Below, one piece after another: positions 46,225-56,367 of a DNA stretch of 64,000 nt. Under the pieces are notes generated by a model. It saw only the letters and a list, made by a program, of their open reading frames with translations. It ran no database searches and was not told the DNA's origin. Source of the stretch: Parvibaculum sp963975745 (GTDB taxonomy: Bacteria; Pseudomonadota; Alphaproteobacteria; Parvibaculales; Parvibaculaceae). The stretch is from the NCBI RefSeq assembly GCF_963975745.1, contig NZ_CAXBIB010000004.1:124001-188000 (forward strand), written 5' to 3'. Positions within the stretch are counted from its first letter, which is position 1; every line of letters starts with the position of its first letter. The position numbers and the translations under genes are program-made.

Positions 46225-46513
46225 AAAAACATGTGCGATATCCCGAGTCAAGAAGCTTCTTCGATGGAAACTCTAAGGATCGCGCCGCTTCCCCAGATGG
46301 CGAGGCAGGGAATTTCTTGTCGAGCGCGAGGCTCGGGAGCATCTCTCCGGCAACCAACCCGTCACGGAAACCCGGCCCGCACTGCAACGAAGTGCGGGCC
46401 AAGGAGAGAAGTCTCCCCCAGCGTGAGCATGAACGAGTGGGCGTCCCGTCTTTCTGGGGAAACCTTGATGGTCTAAGCGACGATGACGGATTCTCTATCC
46501 GATCCGGTGCTGC
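46225..46513. other. Non-coding stretch between the SOS-like box and the toxin gene
   Basis: No gene or family motif is seen. An open frame continues leftward into the small gene at 45818-46165 but would run through the LexA-like site. A GCCCGCACT...AGTGCGGGC inverted repeat lies at about 46375-46400 (ends near the start of that frame) and could be a hairpin. Confidence 0.4.
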
Positions 46514-46930
46514 TCAATCCTTGGGCAAGGCGTAGCGCAGCACCCGAAGCTCAATCCCGTCCTCCAGAAAGATTTCAAGAACCTGGTTGATGAGATCATC
46601 GTCGGCACTGAGTTCGACCAGCGCCTGCTCGAACAGCTCGATGTGCATGTCGAGATTCATGCTGGGTGGGCCGTTGAGACAGATCAACCCGGCATGGATG
46701 GCGACGTCGGCATACTGGCCCTTGGTGCCTGGCTTATCTTTCGGACCCCGGAAATCCACCGAATTCCTGGTGACGAACGTCCAGTCTCCGCCGAGAATGA
46801 TCGGCTTCAGCTCCCAGTCTTTCAGGCCGGCGAGCTTCATCCAGACAACGTGGCTGGTCTCGTTATATCCTTTTTTCAATGCCAGCTTCGCCAGTTCGGG
46901 ACTTAGGCACTCGTCGATCAGAAACTTCAT
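46514..46930 (-). CDS. DUF5615-family PIN-like toxin
   Basis: The 138-residue protein starts MKFLIDECLSPELAKLALKKGY, with the first acidic residues of a PIN-like ribonuclease (Asp6, Glu7), followed by WTFVTRNSVDFRG, a typical DUF5615 block. Such proteins are predicted toxins partnered with DUF433 antitoxins. The ATG at 46930 overlaps the antitoxin stop (46927) by 4 bp, the usual coupling. Ribonuclease activity is inferred from the fold. Confidence 0.8.
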   Translation of the reverse strand: MKFLIDECLSPELAKLALKKGYNETSHVVWMKLAGLKDWELKPIILGGDWTFVTRNSVDFRGPKDKPGTKGQYADVAIHAGLICLNGPPSMNLDMHIELFEQALVELSADDDLINQVLEIFLEDGIELRVLRYALPKD

Positions 46931-47580
46931 CCCGCCTTCCTGGCTCGAGGAATGCGGCGATCCGTGATAATGACCGAGCCTTCGCAAAGATCGGCGGGAG
47001 CGCGTGGGCGACCGCGCAGCGGGTTTGCCTCCGCGTAGATTGTGGCAAGCCTGACTTTTTCGGTATCCAGGCTGGGCCAGGTCGCGAGGATGCGCTCCGT
47101 CGAATGGCCGGCGGCTACGGATGCCGCGACATCATAGACCGGAACACGGGTGCCCCGAATGACGGGTGTGCCGCCGAGAATGTCGGGTGAGGTCGTGACC
47201 ATCTCCCGCGCGGCGGCGAGATCGTCCAGCCGCTCGCTCGCGCCCTTCATGAAGGGCAGCAGGTCGATGGTCAGGAAATCGTCGCGGACGGTCCAGTCCT
47301 CACGCAACAGCGCAGCCCAAGGCAGGGCGCGGGACCGCGCAAGCCGAGGCTCTGCGGTCCTGATGGCCGACAGGCGCTCTTCCGAGGTCAGGCGCCGGGC
47401 GCTCGCGAAATAGAAGGTGATGAGCGAACAGGCGCCGGCCAGGACGTAACGGCCATTGTCGAACGAGACGAAGGCGTCCGGCAGGATGCGTTCGTCGAGA
47501 GCACGATTGACGTCGCGCAGGCTCACGCGCGAGACAACGGCGACCTCGCTGACCTTCAGCATTTCCGCGACTGCGGGCAT
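46927..47580 (-). CDS. DUF433-family antitoxin with N-terminal DNA-binding-like domain
   Basis: The 217-residue protein has an N-terminal MerR/HTH-like part (MLKVSEVAVVSRVSLRDVNRALDERILPDAFV, residues 7-38) and a C-terminal DUF433 domain (SPDILGGTPVIRGTRVPVYDVAASVAAGHSTERILATWPSLDTEKV, about residues 132-176). It is longer than the usual 75-100 residue DUF433 antitoxin, because of the N-terminal domain. It precedes the PIN-like toxin gene with a 4-bp overlap and is itself preceded by a palindrome that should be its operator. Confidence 0.8.
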   Translation of the reverse strand: MPAVAEMLKVSEVAVVSRVSLRDVNRALDERILPDAFVSFDNGRYVLAGACSLITFYFASARRLTSEERLSAIRTAEPRLARSRALPWAALLREDWTVRDDFLTIDLLPFMKGASERLDDLAAAREMVTTSPDILGGTPVIRGTRVPVYDVAASVAAGHSTERILATWPSLDTEKVRLATIYAEANPLRGRPRAPADLCEGSVIITDRRIPRARKAG

Positions 47581-47599
47581 GGGAGCCTCCTGATTAAAT

Positions 47600-47617
47600 A
47601 TTCCGACACATCGGAAT
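47600..47617. promoter_or_regulatory. Operator palindrome of the DUF433/DUF5615 operon
   Basis: ATTCCGA-CACA-TCGGAAT is a perfect 7-4-7 palindrome lying 20 bp upstream of the antitoxin ATG (47580). Another TCCGAA half-site is at 47631-47636. Autoregulation by the antitoxin is the expected use. Confidence 0.6.
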
Positions 47618-47974
47618 GTATATCAGAGAGTCCGAAATTTCAATCCCTAATCCGGGCATTGTGAGACGAGATGACGAGTTGGCCCGACATCACGTCGGCG
47701 AGCATGCGGGCGAACGCCGCCGGTCTCCCCCGGCAGGGGTATCGCCGCCTTAACCGGGACAGGTATATACGTAGGAGCAAGACGATCCTGATTATCAAGA
47801 AAAACATGTAATATATTATATAATTGTCGTTTTGTGGCGGGGGTTGCAAATACTACGCTGCGGCACGAAACAATCCGCTACAGCTCTCTTGGGCAAGCTG
47901 GTCGAGTACTGGCCGGCAGGTTAAGAGGAGCCACAAGTTGAGACGGTTGCCTCCACCGTAACCAGATCACACAA

Positions 47975-48016
47975 CAAAAACCCCGCAAAACCAATCGGTT
48001 ATCGGGGTTTTGTTTT
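47975..48016. terminator. Bidirectional terminator-like hairpin
   Basis: AAAAACCCCG pairs with CGGGGTTTTG across about 18 nt, with an inner ACC/GGT pairing. A-rich sequence on one side and TTTTG on the other allow termination from both strands. Confidence 0.7.
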
Positions 48017-48236
48017 GCATGCACTGTCCCACTTCAACAAAATCAACCGCCTTGCAAGCGGAGGTTCAAATCGGATTTCTGAAATCCCGCAACCAGTTGT
48101 GAAACGTAGCGGTGTGCAGATAAGCACCCTGCAGAGGGCAGAAAGGGGACGCTGGCGTTAGAAGGCTACGACAATTCGGGGACCAAAGGGGCTGGGGAAC
48201 CGGCCTCACAGCCTTTCAACATTTATCATAGGGGCT

Positions 48237-48258
48237 GGAGGCCGGAGCCTCCCTTTTT
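48237..48258 (+). terminator. Plus-strand terminator before ftsH
   Basis: GGAGGC-CGGA-GCCTCC followed by CTTTTTC. It is orientated for a plus-strand transcript, although the nearest plus-strand gene I can support ends at 44905. Confidence 0.65.
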
Positions 48259-48279
48259 CGTCCTCACCGATGGCCCGGT

Positions 48280-50187
<1,908 letters not shown>

Positions 50188-50337
50188 AGGCTTGACCTTC
50201 TTTACCTGACGACAGGCTTGGCTCTGCAGGGGATGTGCCAGAGACGGCCCCTGCCCTCGACTGTTTCTAATCTATGAGAAACATAGTGACCATATAAAGG
50301 TTTACCAAGTGCCAGCGGAAGATCGTTTGGCGTTCTT

Positions 50338-51687
50338 TCAGGCGGTCCTGGACGTCCTAGCAGCCCAGAGCCCGGTGCTGCGACGACACGCCGCTTTGGC
50401 AACAACTCGCGGATCGAGCGTCCCCAAATGAGGCGCCCCCACAAGCACGCCGTCCCGCCATAGGGCCGGCAGCGCAAAAAGCGCTGTTTTCGGCCCCGCA
50501 GGAACTGCGACGCCATGGGCGGCAAGCTGCGCCAGCCCTTTTTGGCCGAGCGGACGGACGGTGAGACGCGGACCACGCGGCGCCTTCAGTACCCCGACAT
50601 AGAAACGGCCGTCCCAGAGCCCTTCTTCCTTGGGCCCGAGCGCGATCGGCTCGGCGCTGGAGGCCGCCGCAAGCTCTCGTACCGCAACGAGCCGCCCCGC
50701 CGCGATGGCGAGCTTCACGCCCGCAAGCGTCCGTCCGCGGCCGAGCGTCCCCGCGCGAAGAGCCGCCTCGACACTCTCCAGCGCACCGAGACGCGGCGCA
50801 TAGTCATGCCCACCGACCGTACGGATGATCGCAGCAAGGGCGCGGAGCCTGATTTCACCCGGCGCGGACAGAAGCGCCTCGCAATCGACCTCGACATGAC
50901 CGATAGAGGACAGAATGGCATGATCCGCGAGTAACGCCGCCGTCGCCGCCTCGAGCGCCTCTCGAGCCCGCGCCATCAACGCCGCGGTGCGCGCAAGCCG
51001 CGCGGCGTCGAGCCCGAGTGGCGCCAGCGCAACAAGCAGCTTGCGGACCTTCACGCGATCGAAAGTCTCGTTCTCATTGCTCGGATCGTCGATGGGCACC
51101 AGCCCTGCGCGGCGAACTGTGGCGACAAGCCTTTCGCGCGGCAAATCAAGCAGCGGCCGAAGCAGGCGAACGTGAGGCCCGCCTCCGATCAACATCCTTT
51201 CCGCGGCCATCGCCGCAAGCCCGTCGACGCCACTGCCGCGCACAAGGCGAAGCAAGAGGGTTTCTGCCTGATCGTCGAGATGATGAGCGGCGAGAAGATC
51301 ACAGGCACCCAATTTCCAGCAGGCATCGAGCAGCAAACGATAGCGCGCATCGCGCGCTGCCGCCTGAATGCCGCGCGCTGGCTTCTCACCTTTCCAGCGT
51401 AGAATTAGATGCGGAACGCCGAGCTCCTTCGCCATCGCAGCCGCCCGCCTCGCCTCGGCGGCAGAAGCGGCACGCAGCCCGTGATCGACGGTAAGCGCGT
51501 GGAGCGAAACGCTTTTGCGGCGCTTCGCCCATTGCACGGCAAGAATGAGAAGCGCAAGCGAATCCGGCCCGCCCGAAAAGGCGACCGCGACATTCTTCGA
51601 CGGCGAGAGAGAACCAAGCCGTTCGGCAAATTCCGAAGCAGTCACTGGAGGGACAGCCTGCCGCGCGGTCTTGTCCTGCGCGCTCAT
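50338..51687 (-). CDS. tilS: tRNA(Ile)-lysidine synthase
   Basis: TilS attaches lysine to C34 of the CAU-anticodon tRNA-Ile, turning it from Met to Ile reading. The 449-residue protein has the PP-loop SGGPDSLAL near residue 40, the TVDHGLR block, and AAHHLDDQAETLLLRLVRGSG; the C-terminal part is the longer tRNA-binding region. The ATG at 51687 (MSAQDKTARQ) is preferred over a longer frame that overlaps cpoB. It lies 25 bp downstream of cpoB. Confidence 0.95.
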   Translation of the reverse strand: MSAQDKTARQAVPPVTASEFAERLGSLSPSKNVAVAFSGGPDSLALLILAVQWAKRRKSVSLHALTVDHGLRAASAAEARRAAAMAKELGVPHLILRWKGEKPARGIQAAARDARYRLLLDACWKLGACDLLAAHHLDDQAETLLLRLVRGSGVDGLAAMAAERMLIGGGPHVRLLRPLLDLPRERLVATVRRAGLVPIDDPSNENETFDRVKVRKLLVALAPLGLDAARLARTAALMARAREALEAATAALLADHAILSSIGHVEVDCEALLSAPGEIRLRALAAIIRTVGGHDYAPRLGALESVEAALRAGTLGRGRTLAGVKLAIAAGRLVAVRELAAASSAEPIALGPKEEGLWDGRFYVGVLKAPRGPRLTVRPLGQKGLAQLAAHGVAVPAGPKTALFALPALWRDGVLVGAPHLGTLDPRVVAKAACRRSTGLWAARTSRTA

Positions 51688-51712
51688 TCCCCCCCCCTCG
51701 CTTTCAGGCGGA

Positions 51713-52654
51713 TCAGCAGCCAGCCTTCTCGCGCTCCAGCTTGTTGCGGGCGACGACTGCGGGCGATGCCTGCGGAAAGCGCGAGCCGAGTTCACTCCAC
51801 ACCGTGCAGGCCGCATCCTTGTTGCCGAGCGCGGCGAGACTCATGCCGAGCTTCAGCAGACTGTCGGGCGCCTTGTTGCTGGACGCGTAGGTCGTGTAGC
51901 CCGTCAGGAAGGCATCGCCAGCTTCCTTGTGCCGGTTCTGCGCGTAATAGGTTTCACCAAGCCAGTACTGTGCATTGCCCGCAAGCGTGTGCTTGGGGTG
52001 GAGTTGCAGAAACTCGACGAAGGCCCCGCGTGCCTGATCGTACTGACCACGTTTCATCAGATCGATCGCAAAATCATATTGAACTTCAGGGGTACCATTC
52101 GGAAGCACGGCAGCAACGGGTGGCGCGGAGACCGGTGCGGTGCCAAGCGTACCTTCGCCTGCGGCCGGACCGGAACCGCCGGTTTCGTAATCTTCAACGG
52201 TGGCCATTGCGCCCCCGGATGCCGATGCACCGCCTGTCCCGTCCTGGAAGCGCAAGTCAGTATCGGCCTTGAAAAGCTGCAGATCCCGGCTCATCTGATC
52301 GACACGGTGGCTTATCTCTTCGAGGCTGCCATTGAGGCGGCGCACCTGCTCTTCGAGCTCGAAGATACGCGATTGGGCATCCGCCGCCGCAGCACCGCCG
52401 CCACCAAGCGGCGTGGGTACGCCTGCAGAAGTGCCTGCACCATAACTCTGCCGCTGCAGATCGGTGATCTCTCGCTCGATCCGGTCGAGCCGATTGCCGA
52501 CTGCCCGCAAATCAAGTTCGCTGCCGGACTGTGCGACGGCCGCGCCGGCGGCCAGCATGGACAGACCGATCAGAACGGATGCCCCTGCGACCCACAGGCC
52601 CTTATGTCTTGGTTGAAGACCGGGATGCAATCGAACCTCCAGCAAGTATCTCAC
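51713..52654 (-). CDS. cpoB: Tol-Pal system protein CpoB (YbgF)
   Basis: CpoB is a periplasmic protein that links the Tol-Pal machine to peptidoglycan synthesis at division. The 313-residue product has a signal region (GLWVAGASVLIGLSMLAAGAAVAQS), an N-terminal coiled coil (LDLRAVGNRLDRIEREITDLQRQSYG and IFELEEQVRRLNGSLEEISHRVDQM), a Gly/Ala linker, and C-terminal TPR repeats (YDFAIDLMKRGQYDQARGAFVEFLQLHPKHTLAGNAQYWLGETYYAQNRH). It follows pal on the same strand, separated by a terminator. Confidence 0.92.
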   Translation of the reverse strand: MRYLLEVRLHPGLQPRHKGLWVAGASVLIGLSMLAAGAAVAQSGSELDLRAVGNRLDRIEREITDLQRQSYGAGTSAGVPTPLGGGGAAAADAQSRIFELEEQVRRLNGSLEEISHRVDQMSRDLQLFKADTDLRFQDGTGGASASGGAMATVEDYETGGSGPAAGEGTLGTAPVSAPPVAAVLPNGTPEVQYDFAIDLMKRGQYDQARGAFVEFLQLHPKHTLAGNAQYWLGETYYAQNRHKEAGDAFLTGYTTYASSNKAPDSLLKLGMSLAALGNKDAACTVWSELGSRFPQASPAVVARNKLEREKAGC

Positions 52655-52724
52655 TCGACCCTCCGCATCCTAGCTGCAAACAAGACAAAATTGGGGCGCC
52701 AAAGCGTACAGGCCCCAAACAAAG

Positions 52725-52756
52725 AAGCGCTCTTCCGCAAAGGCGGAAGAGCGCTT
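52725..52756 (-). terminator. Terminator after pal
   Basis: AAGCGCTCTTCCGC-AAAG-GCGGAAGAGCGCTT forms a 14-bp perfect stem; on the minus strand it is followed by CTTTGTTTG, about 35 bp beyond the pal stop. Partial read-through would be needed to express cpoB from a tol-pal promoter. Confidence 0.85.
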
Positions 52757-52790
52757 CAAGGCACTTGGCCGCTATCGGCAATGAAGCCGC

Positions 52791-53285
52791 TTAGCTGCCG
52801 ACACCGGAGGCGACAACCGTCACGGCGCGACGGTTCTGGCTCCAGCAGTTCTCGTTGGAGTCGAGGCAGACCGGGCGCTCTTTGCCGTAGGAAACGGTGT
52901 TGATGCGACCGCCATTGACGCCGAGGCTCACAAGATAGTCCTTCGCGGCGTTGGCACGGCGGCCACCGAGCGCGAGGTTGTATTCGCGCGTGCCGCGCTC
53001 GTCGGCATGCCCTTCAAGCGTGAAGGTCAGGTTCGGGTAGAGCTGCATCCATGCCGCCTGACGCTGCAGGGTGGCACGGGCCTCATCGCTGAGCGACGAC
53101 CGGTCGGTATCGAAGAAGACACGGTCGCCAACATTCGTGACCAGATCTTCCTGCGTGCCGGGCGTGATAGTGCCGGCGCCTGAGGTCGAACCGCCACCAT
53201 CTGCGGCGGGTGTCGAGCAAGCGGCCAACATGAAGAAAGCAGCGGCCACAGCGGCAATCCGCAGGCCAGCGTTCGGGGACTTCAT
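52791..53285 (-). CDS. pal: Peptidoglycan-associated lipoprotein Pal
   Basis: The 164-residue lipoprotein has a lipobox (FFMLAACSTP) and an OmpA-C domain with NVGDRVFFDTDRSSLSDEA, LEGHADERGTREYNLALGGRRANAAKDYLVSLGV, the peptidoglycan-binding signature. It anchors the outer membrane to the cell wall and partners TolB. A 345-bp gap separates it from tolB, so it may also have its own promoter. Confidence 0.96.
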   Translation of the reverse strand: MKSPNAGLRIAAVAAAFFMLAACSTPAADGGGSTSGAGTITPGTQEDLVTNVGDRVFFDTDRSSLSDEARATLQRQAAWMQLYPNLTFTLEGHADERGTREYNLALGGRRANAAKDYLVSLGVNGGRINTVSYGKERPVCLDSNENCWSQNRRAVTVVASGVGS

Positions 53286-53630
53286 TCGGGTGATCTCCTT
53301 TTGATCTCAGCGGCCATGGCGCCTCAGCGCTCAATCGATATTGCTACTTTTGCACGAGATGCCCGGCGACAAAACAGGCGATGCCTGATTTACCTGAAGA
53401 CATCCGCGCCCAAGGTCTTACCGGCTCCCGGGGTCCCGGAGGCCAGCTCGCATCGCCCACAATTGGCCGACGCTGGGGGTTGCTGTACCGCAACACACTC
53501 TGTGCCACAGTCTTGAATGCTTCGCAAGAAGTGCTTGCCATTCTGCCACTTTTCGGTGAAGCTTGCGTGACATTTTTACATCATCGTTAAAACATCGGTC
53601 TCCAAAGACACATGCGAATACTTGACGCGG
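53286..53630. other. Intergenic region between tolB and pal
   Basis: No gene is supported in these 345 bp. It is long enough to hold a separate pal promoter; a TTGTCG...CAATAT-like pair can be read on the minus strand near the pal end, but it is a weak match. Confidence 0.4.
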
Positions 53631-54995
53631 TCACTGGATACGAGGTGACCAGGCCGGATCAGACGCAAAAGTCGGGGTTGGCGCCGGGCGCTCGTTATGC
53701 CCGGTCACGTCCACCGTCCAGAGGTTCGGACCGCCCTGCGCACCCCGCGTCTCGCGGAAGAACATCAGCACCCGGCCGTTGGGCGCCCAGGTCGGCCCTT
53801 CATTGTGATAGCCCTCGGTCAACACCCGATCGCCTGTCCCGTCCGGACGCATCACGCCGATCACGAACCGGCCGCCCGAAATCTTGGTGAACGAAATGAG
53901 GTCGCCGCGCGGCGACCAGACCGGCGTCGCATAGCTGCCCTGGCCAAAGCTGATGCGCCGCTGATTCGAGCCGTCGGCATTCATCACATAGATCTGCTGC
54001 GAGCCGCCGCGATCCGACTCGAAGGCAATCTGGCGGCCGTCGGGCGAATAGCTCGGCGCGGTATCGATGGCGGCAGTATTCGTCAACCGCGTCACCTGCC
54101 GGCTTCGCAGATCCATCGTGTAGATATCCGCATTGCCCCCCCGCTGCAGGCTCATGATGATCTTCTGTCCATCCGGCGAGAATCGCGGCGCGAAAGTCAT
54201 GCCGGGAAACTCGCCAACAACCTCCTGCTGGCCGGTCTCGATATCGAGCACATAGACGCGCGGCTGGTTGTTGCGATAGGCGAGATAGGTGATTTCCTGC
54301 GAGTTGGGGCTGAACCGCGGCGTCAGCACCAGTTCATTGCCGCGCGTCAGCATGCGGGGATTGTGGCCGTCCTGATCCATGATGGTCAGACGCTTGACGC
54401 GATTGTTTTTCGGACCCGTTTCCGAGACATAGACAATGCGCGTATCGAAATACCCGTCTTCGCCGGTAAGACGCTTGTAGATCGCGTCGGAAATCAGATG
54501 CGCCACACGGCGCCAATTGTCCGGCGTCGTGAAGAACTGAAGGCCGGTCAGCTGCTGTTCCGCATAGGCATCCCAGAGGCGGAACTCGACACGAAGACGC
54601 CCATCGGACTCAAGACGCGCCTGTCCGGTGACGAACGCCTGTGCCTCGATGATGCGCCAGTCGCCGAAACGCGGCTGAACGTTGATGTCGCCGAGTTTCT
54701 CAATGAAGGATGCCTTGGGTAACGGACGGAAGAACCCCGACCGCTCGAGATTGTTGGTGACGACGCCGGCAATGTCGGCGCCAACCGAACTCTCCTGGCC
54801 GGGCGTACCCAGAAAATCGACGATCGCGATCTTCAGCGGATCGATCGTACCCTTGTCAATGTCGATCTCGAGCGCGGCATGTGCGGCGCCGAATGGAAGC
54901 ACCATTGCCAATATGAATGCGAACGAACGTAGCGCAAGGAAACGGACGGTCCCTATCCAAGGCAGGGCACGGTCGATATTGCGAAATTCATGCAT
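53631..54995 (-). CDS. tolB: Tol-Pal system beta-propeller protein TolB
   Basis: The 454-residue periplasmic protein has an N-terminal signal segment (RFLALRSFAFILAMVLPFGAAHA), the TolB N-domain (LKIAIVDFLGTPGQ, VVTNNLERSGFFRPL), and a six-bladed propeller made of repeats such as RFSPDGQKIIMS, SYSPDGRQIAFESDRGGSQQIYVMNADGS and TWAPNGRVLMFF. It bridges TolA and Pal. The ATG at 54995 has AGGAGA upstream; an earlier ATG at 55025 is rejected. Confidence 0.96.
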   Translation of the reverse strand: MHEFRNIDRALPWIGTVRFLALRSFAFILAMVLPFGAAHAALEIDIDKGTIDPLKIAIVDFLGTPGQESSVGADIAGVVTNNLERSGFFRPLPKASFIEKLGDINVQPRFGDWRIIEAQAFVTGQARLESDGRLRVEFRLWDAYAEQQLTGLQFFTTPDNWRRVAHLISDAIYKRLTGEDGYFDTRIVYVSETGPKNNRVKRLTIMDQDGHNPRMLTRGNELVLTPRFSPNSQEITYLAYRNNQPRVYVLDIETGQQEVVGEFPGMTFAPRFSPDGQKIIMSLQRGGNADIYTMDLRSRQVTRLTNTAAIDTAPSYSPDGRQIAFESDRGGSQQIYVMNADGSNQRRISFGQGSYATPVWSPRGDLISFTKISGGRFVIGVMRPDGTGDRVLTEGYHNEGPTWAPNGRVLMFFRETRGAQGGPNLWTVDVTGHNERPAPTPTFASDPAWSPRIQ

Positions 54996-55089
54996 CGCAG
55001 CTTCTCCTGATAAAGGAACGCTCATCCGGCATTTCGTCGTCTTCTACCAAGGACGGTCAACACACGTCGCCGTCCTGTTGAAACTGGCT

Positions 55090-55896
55090 TCACATCATGC
55101 CGCGTACACTGAATTTCAGAGTTGTTTCGCGCCAGTTCTGATACTTGTTGAGCGGCAGAAAGGCATAGGGCGCACATTGCAGCACCGCGCGAACCGCCCG
55201 GTCGGCAAGCACACGCGACCCGGCGCCGCCCCCTGACCGCAAGACTTGTGGACGTCCGATGATCGAGCCATCCTGATTGAGACCGACGCTTACATGCGCA
55301 TAGAGCTTGTCGGCATCGGCGCTGCCCACGAGATCGAGCACATTGTAGCAGCGTGAAACGGCCTGCCGCATTGCATCCATTTCGCTGAGTGACAATTGCA
55401 TTGTCGGATCGTCGGTATAGTCCGCGGCCGTGCTGTCCTCGACAGGCGGGGCCGGCTGCGGCTTGGCCGCGGCCTCGGGCGCCTTGTTGAGCAGAGCGGC
55501 GATCTGGTTAGGATCGAACTTGCGCTCCGGCGGCTTCGGCGGCGCTGGCTTCTCGACTTTTTTCTCCACGGGCTTCGGCGGTTCTTTCTTTTCCACCGTC
55601 TTTTCCGGCAGAGGTTCCGGCGCCTGCTGAGGCGGCGGCGGTGCGGGCGGCCGCGGTACGGGCTGCGCATCGGCTTTCGGCCGCTCGATTTCCTTCGGTG
55701 GCTCAGGCTCTTCGACCGGCGGCCGTTCGATTTTCGGCAGACGCTTCAGATTTGTCAGTTCATCTACCGTGATGAGATCGACAGGAACGGCACGCGTCTC
55801 GACCATGGGCAGCTCCTCGGGCGAAGGAAGAGCCACCAGCGCCATCGCCACCACCAGACCATGCGCGGCGACCGAAAAGAGGACTGAGTTGCGCAT
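55090..55896 (-). CDS. tolA: TolA, inner-membrane linker of the Tol-Pal system
   Basis: The 268-residue protein has one N-terminal membrane segment (LFSVAAHGLVVAMALVALP), a middle part rich in Pro, Glu and Lys (EEPEPPKEIERPKADAQPVPR... EKKVEKPAPPKPPERK) in place of the long helical domain of E. coli TolA, and a C-terminal domain (LYAHVSVGLNQDGSIIGRPQVLRSGG... ADRAVRAVLQCAPYAFLPLNKY) that contacts TolB and Pal. It is shorter than the E. coli protein (about 420). It is 9 bp downstream of tolR. Confidence 0.93.
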   Translation of the reverse strand: MRNSVLFSVAAHGLVVAMALVALPSPEELPMVETRAVPVDLITVDELTNLKRLPKIERPPVEEPEPPKEIERPKADAQPVPRPPAPPPPQQAPEPLPEKTVEKKEPPKPVEKKVEKPAPPKPPERKFDPNQIAALLNKAPEAAAKPQPAPPVEDSTAADYTDDPTMQLSLSEMDAMRQAVSRCYNVLDLVGSADADKLYAHVSVGLNQDGSIIGRPQVLRSGGGAGSRVLADRAVRAVLQCAPYAFLPLNKYQNWRETTLKFSVRGMM

Positions 55897-55905
55897 TCTC
55901 GCCGT

Positions 55906-56364
55906 TTATCTTTCGCCGGTCCCGCGCGCCGGCTTGGTCTCGGACTCGGTTACAAGGGCAACGCGGGTAAATCCGGAAGAACTGATGACACCCATCACCT
56001 GCATCACCTGCGAATAGGGCAGCGAGCCGTCGGCACGAACGAAAATGCGCTGCTCGTAGCCATTCTCTGCAATGGCAAGCAATTGCGGCACCATCGAGTC
56101 GATTTCGCTCGGCGTCTCCTGCACGAAGAGATCGCCATTTCCGTTGAGCGTGATCGTCAACGGCTCATTATCGCCCGATATCGGGGCAGCCTGGGTTTTC
56201 GGCAGATCCACCGGCACACCCACCGTCAGGAGCGGTGCAGCCACCATGAATACGATCAGCAACACCAGCATGACGTCGACGACCGGCGTGACGTTGATCT
56301 CCGCCATCGGCGCCCGACTGTAGCGGCCGCGCCCGGACTTTCCGTTTCCGACGGACATGCCCAT
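55906..56364 (-). CDS. tolR: TolR, ExbD-like inner-membrane protein
   Basis: The 152-residue protein has the ExbD/TolR pattern: MAEINVTPVVDVMLVLLIVFMVAAPLL, with the proton-coupling Asp (VVDVML) in the single membrane segment, then a periplasmic part with DLPKTQA. It forms the proton channel with TolQ. It starts 3 bp after the tolQ stop. Confidence 0.95.
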   Translation of the reverse strand: MGMSVGNGKSGRGRYSRAPMAEINVTPVVDVMLVLLIVFMVAAPLLTVGVPVDLPKTQAAPISGDNEPLTITLNGNGDLFVQETPSEIDSMVPQLLAIAENGYEQRIFVRADGSLPYSQVMQVMGVISSSGFTRVALVTESETKPARGTGER

Positions 56365-56367
56365 GGT

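Larger units (their letters stand above)
47618..48279. other. Gene-free region before ftsH with AT-rich tract and two hairpins
   Basis: About 660 bp hold no gene that I can support. Features: an AT-rich tract around 47795-47825 (AATATATTATATAATT), a bidirectional terminator-like hairpin at about 47975-48015, and a GGAGGC-CGGA-GCCTCC hairpin with CTTTTT on the plus strand at 48237-48258. The plus-strand orientation of the last hairpin, opposite to all neighbours, suggests an untranslated plus-strand transcript in this region. A candidate small RNA is possible, but I see no known RNA family. Confidence 0.5.

Noticed and set aside
47640..47849. A 69-codon minus-strand frame with a hydrophobic start
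   Set aside because: Its start lies in the AT-rich tract, there is no Shine-Dalgarno, and the sequence resembles no family; probably chance.
48060..48105. A T-loop-like GGTTCAAATC followed by CCCGCAACCA, suggesting a tRNA 3' end at the island edge
   Set aside because: The bases around the putative T-loop do not form a 5-bp stem, no acceptor partner or anticodon arm lies upstream, and the spacing to CCA is wrong.
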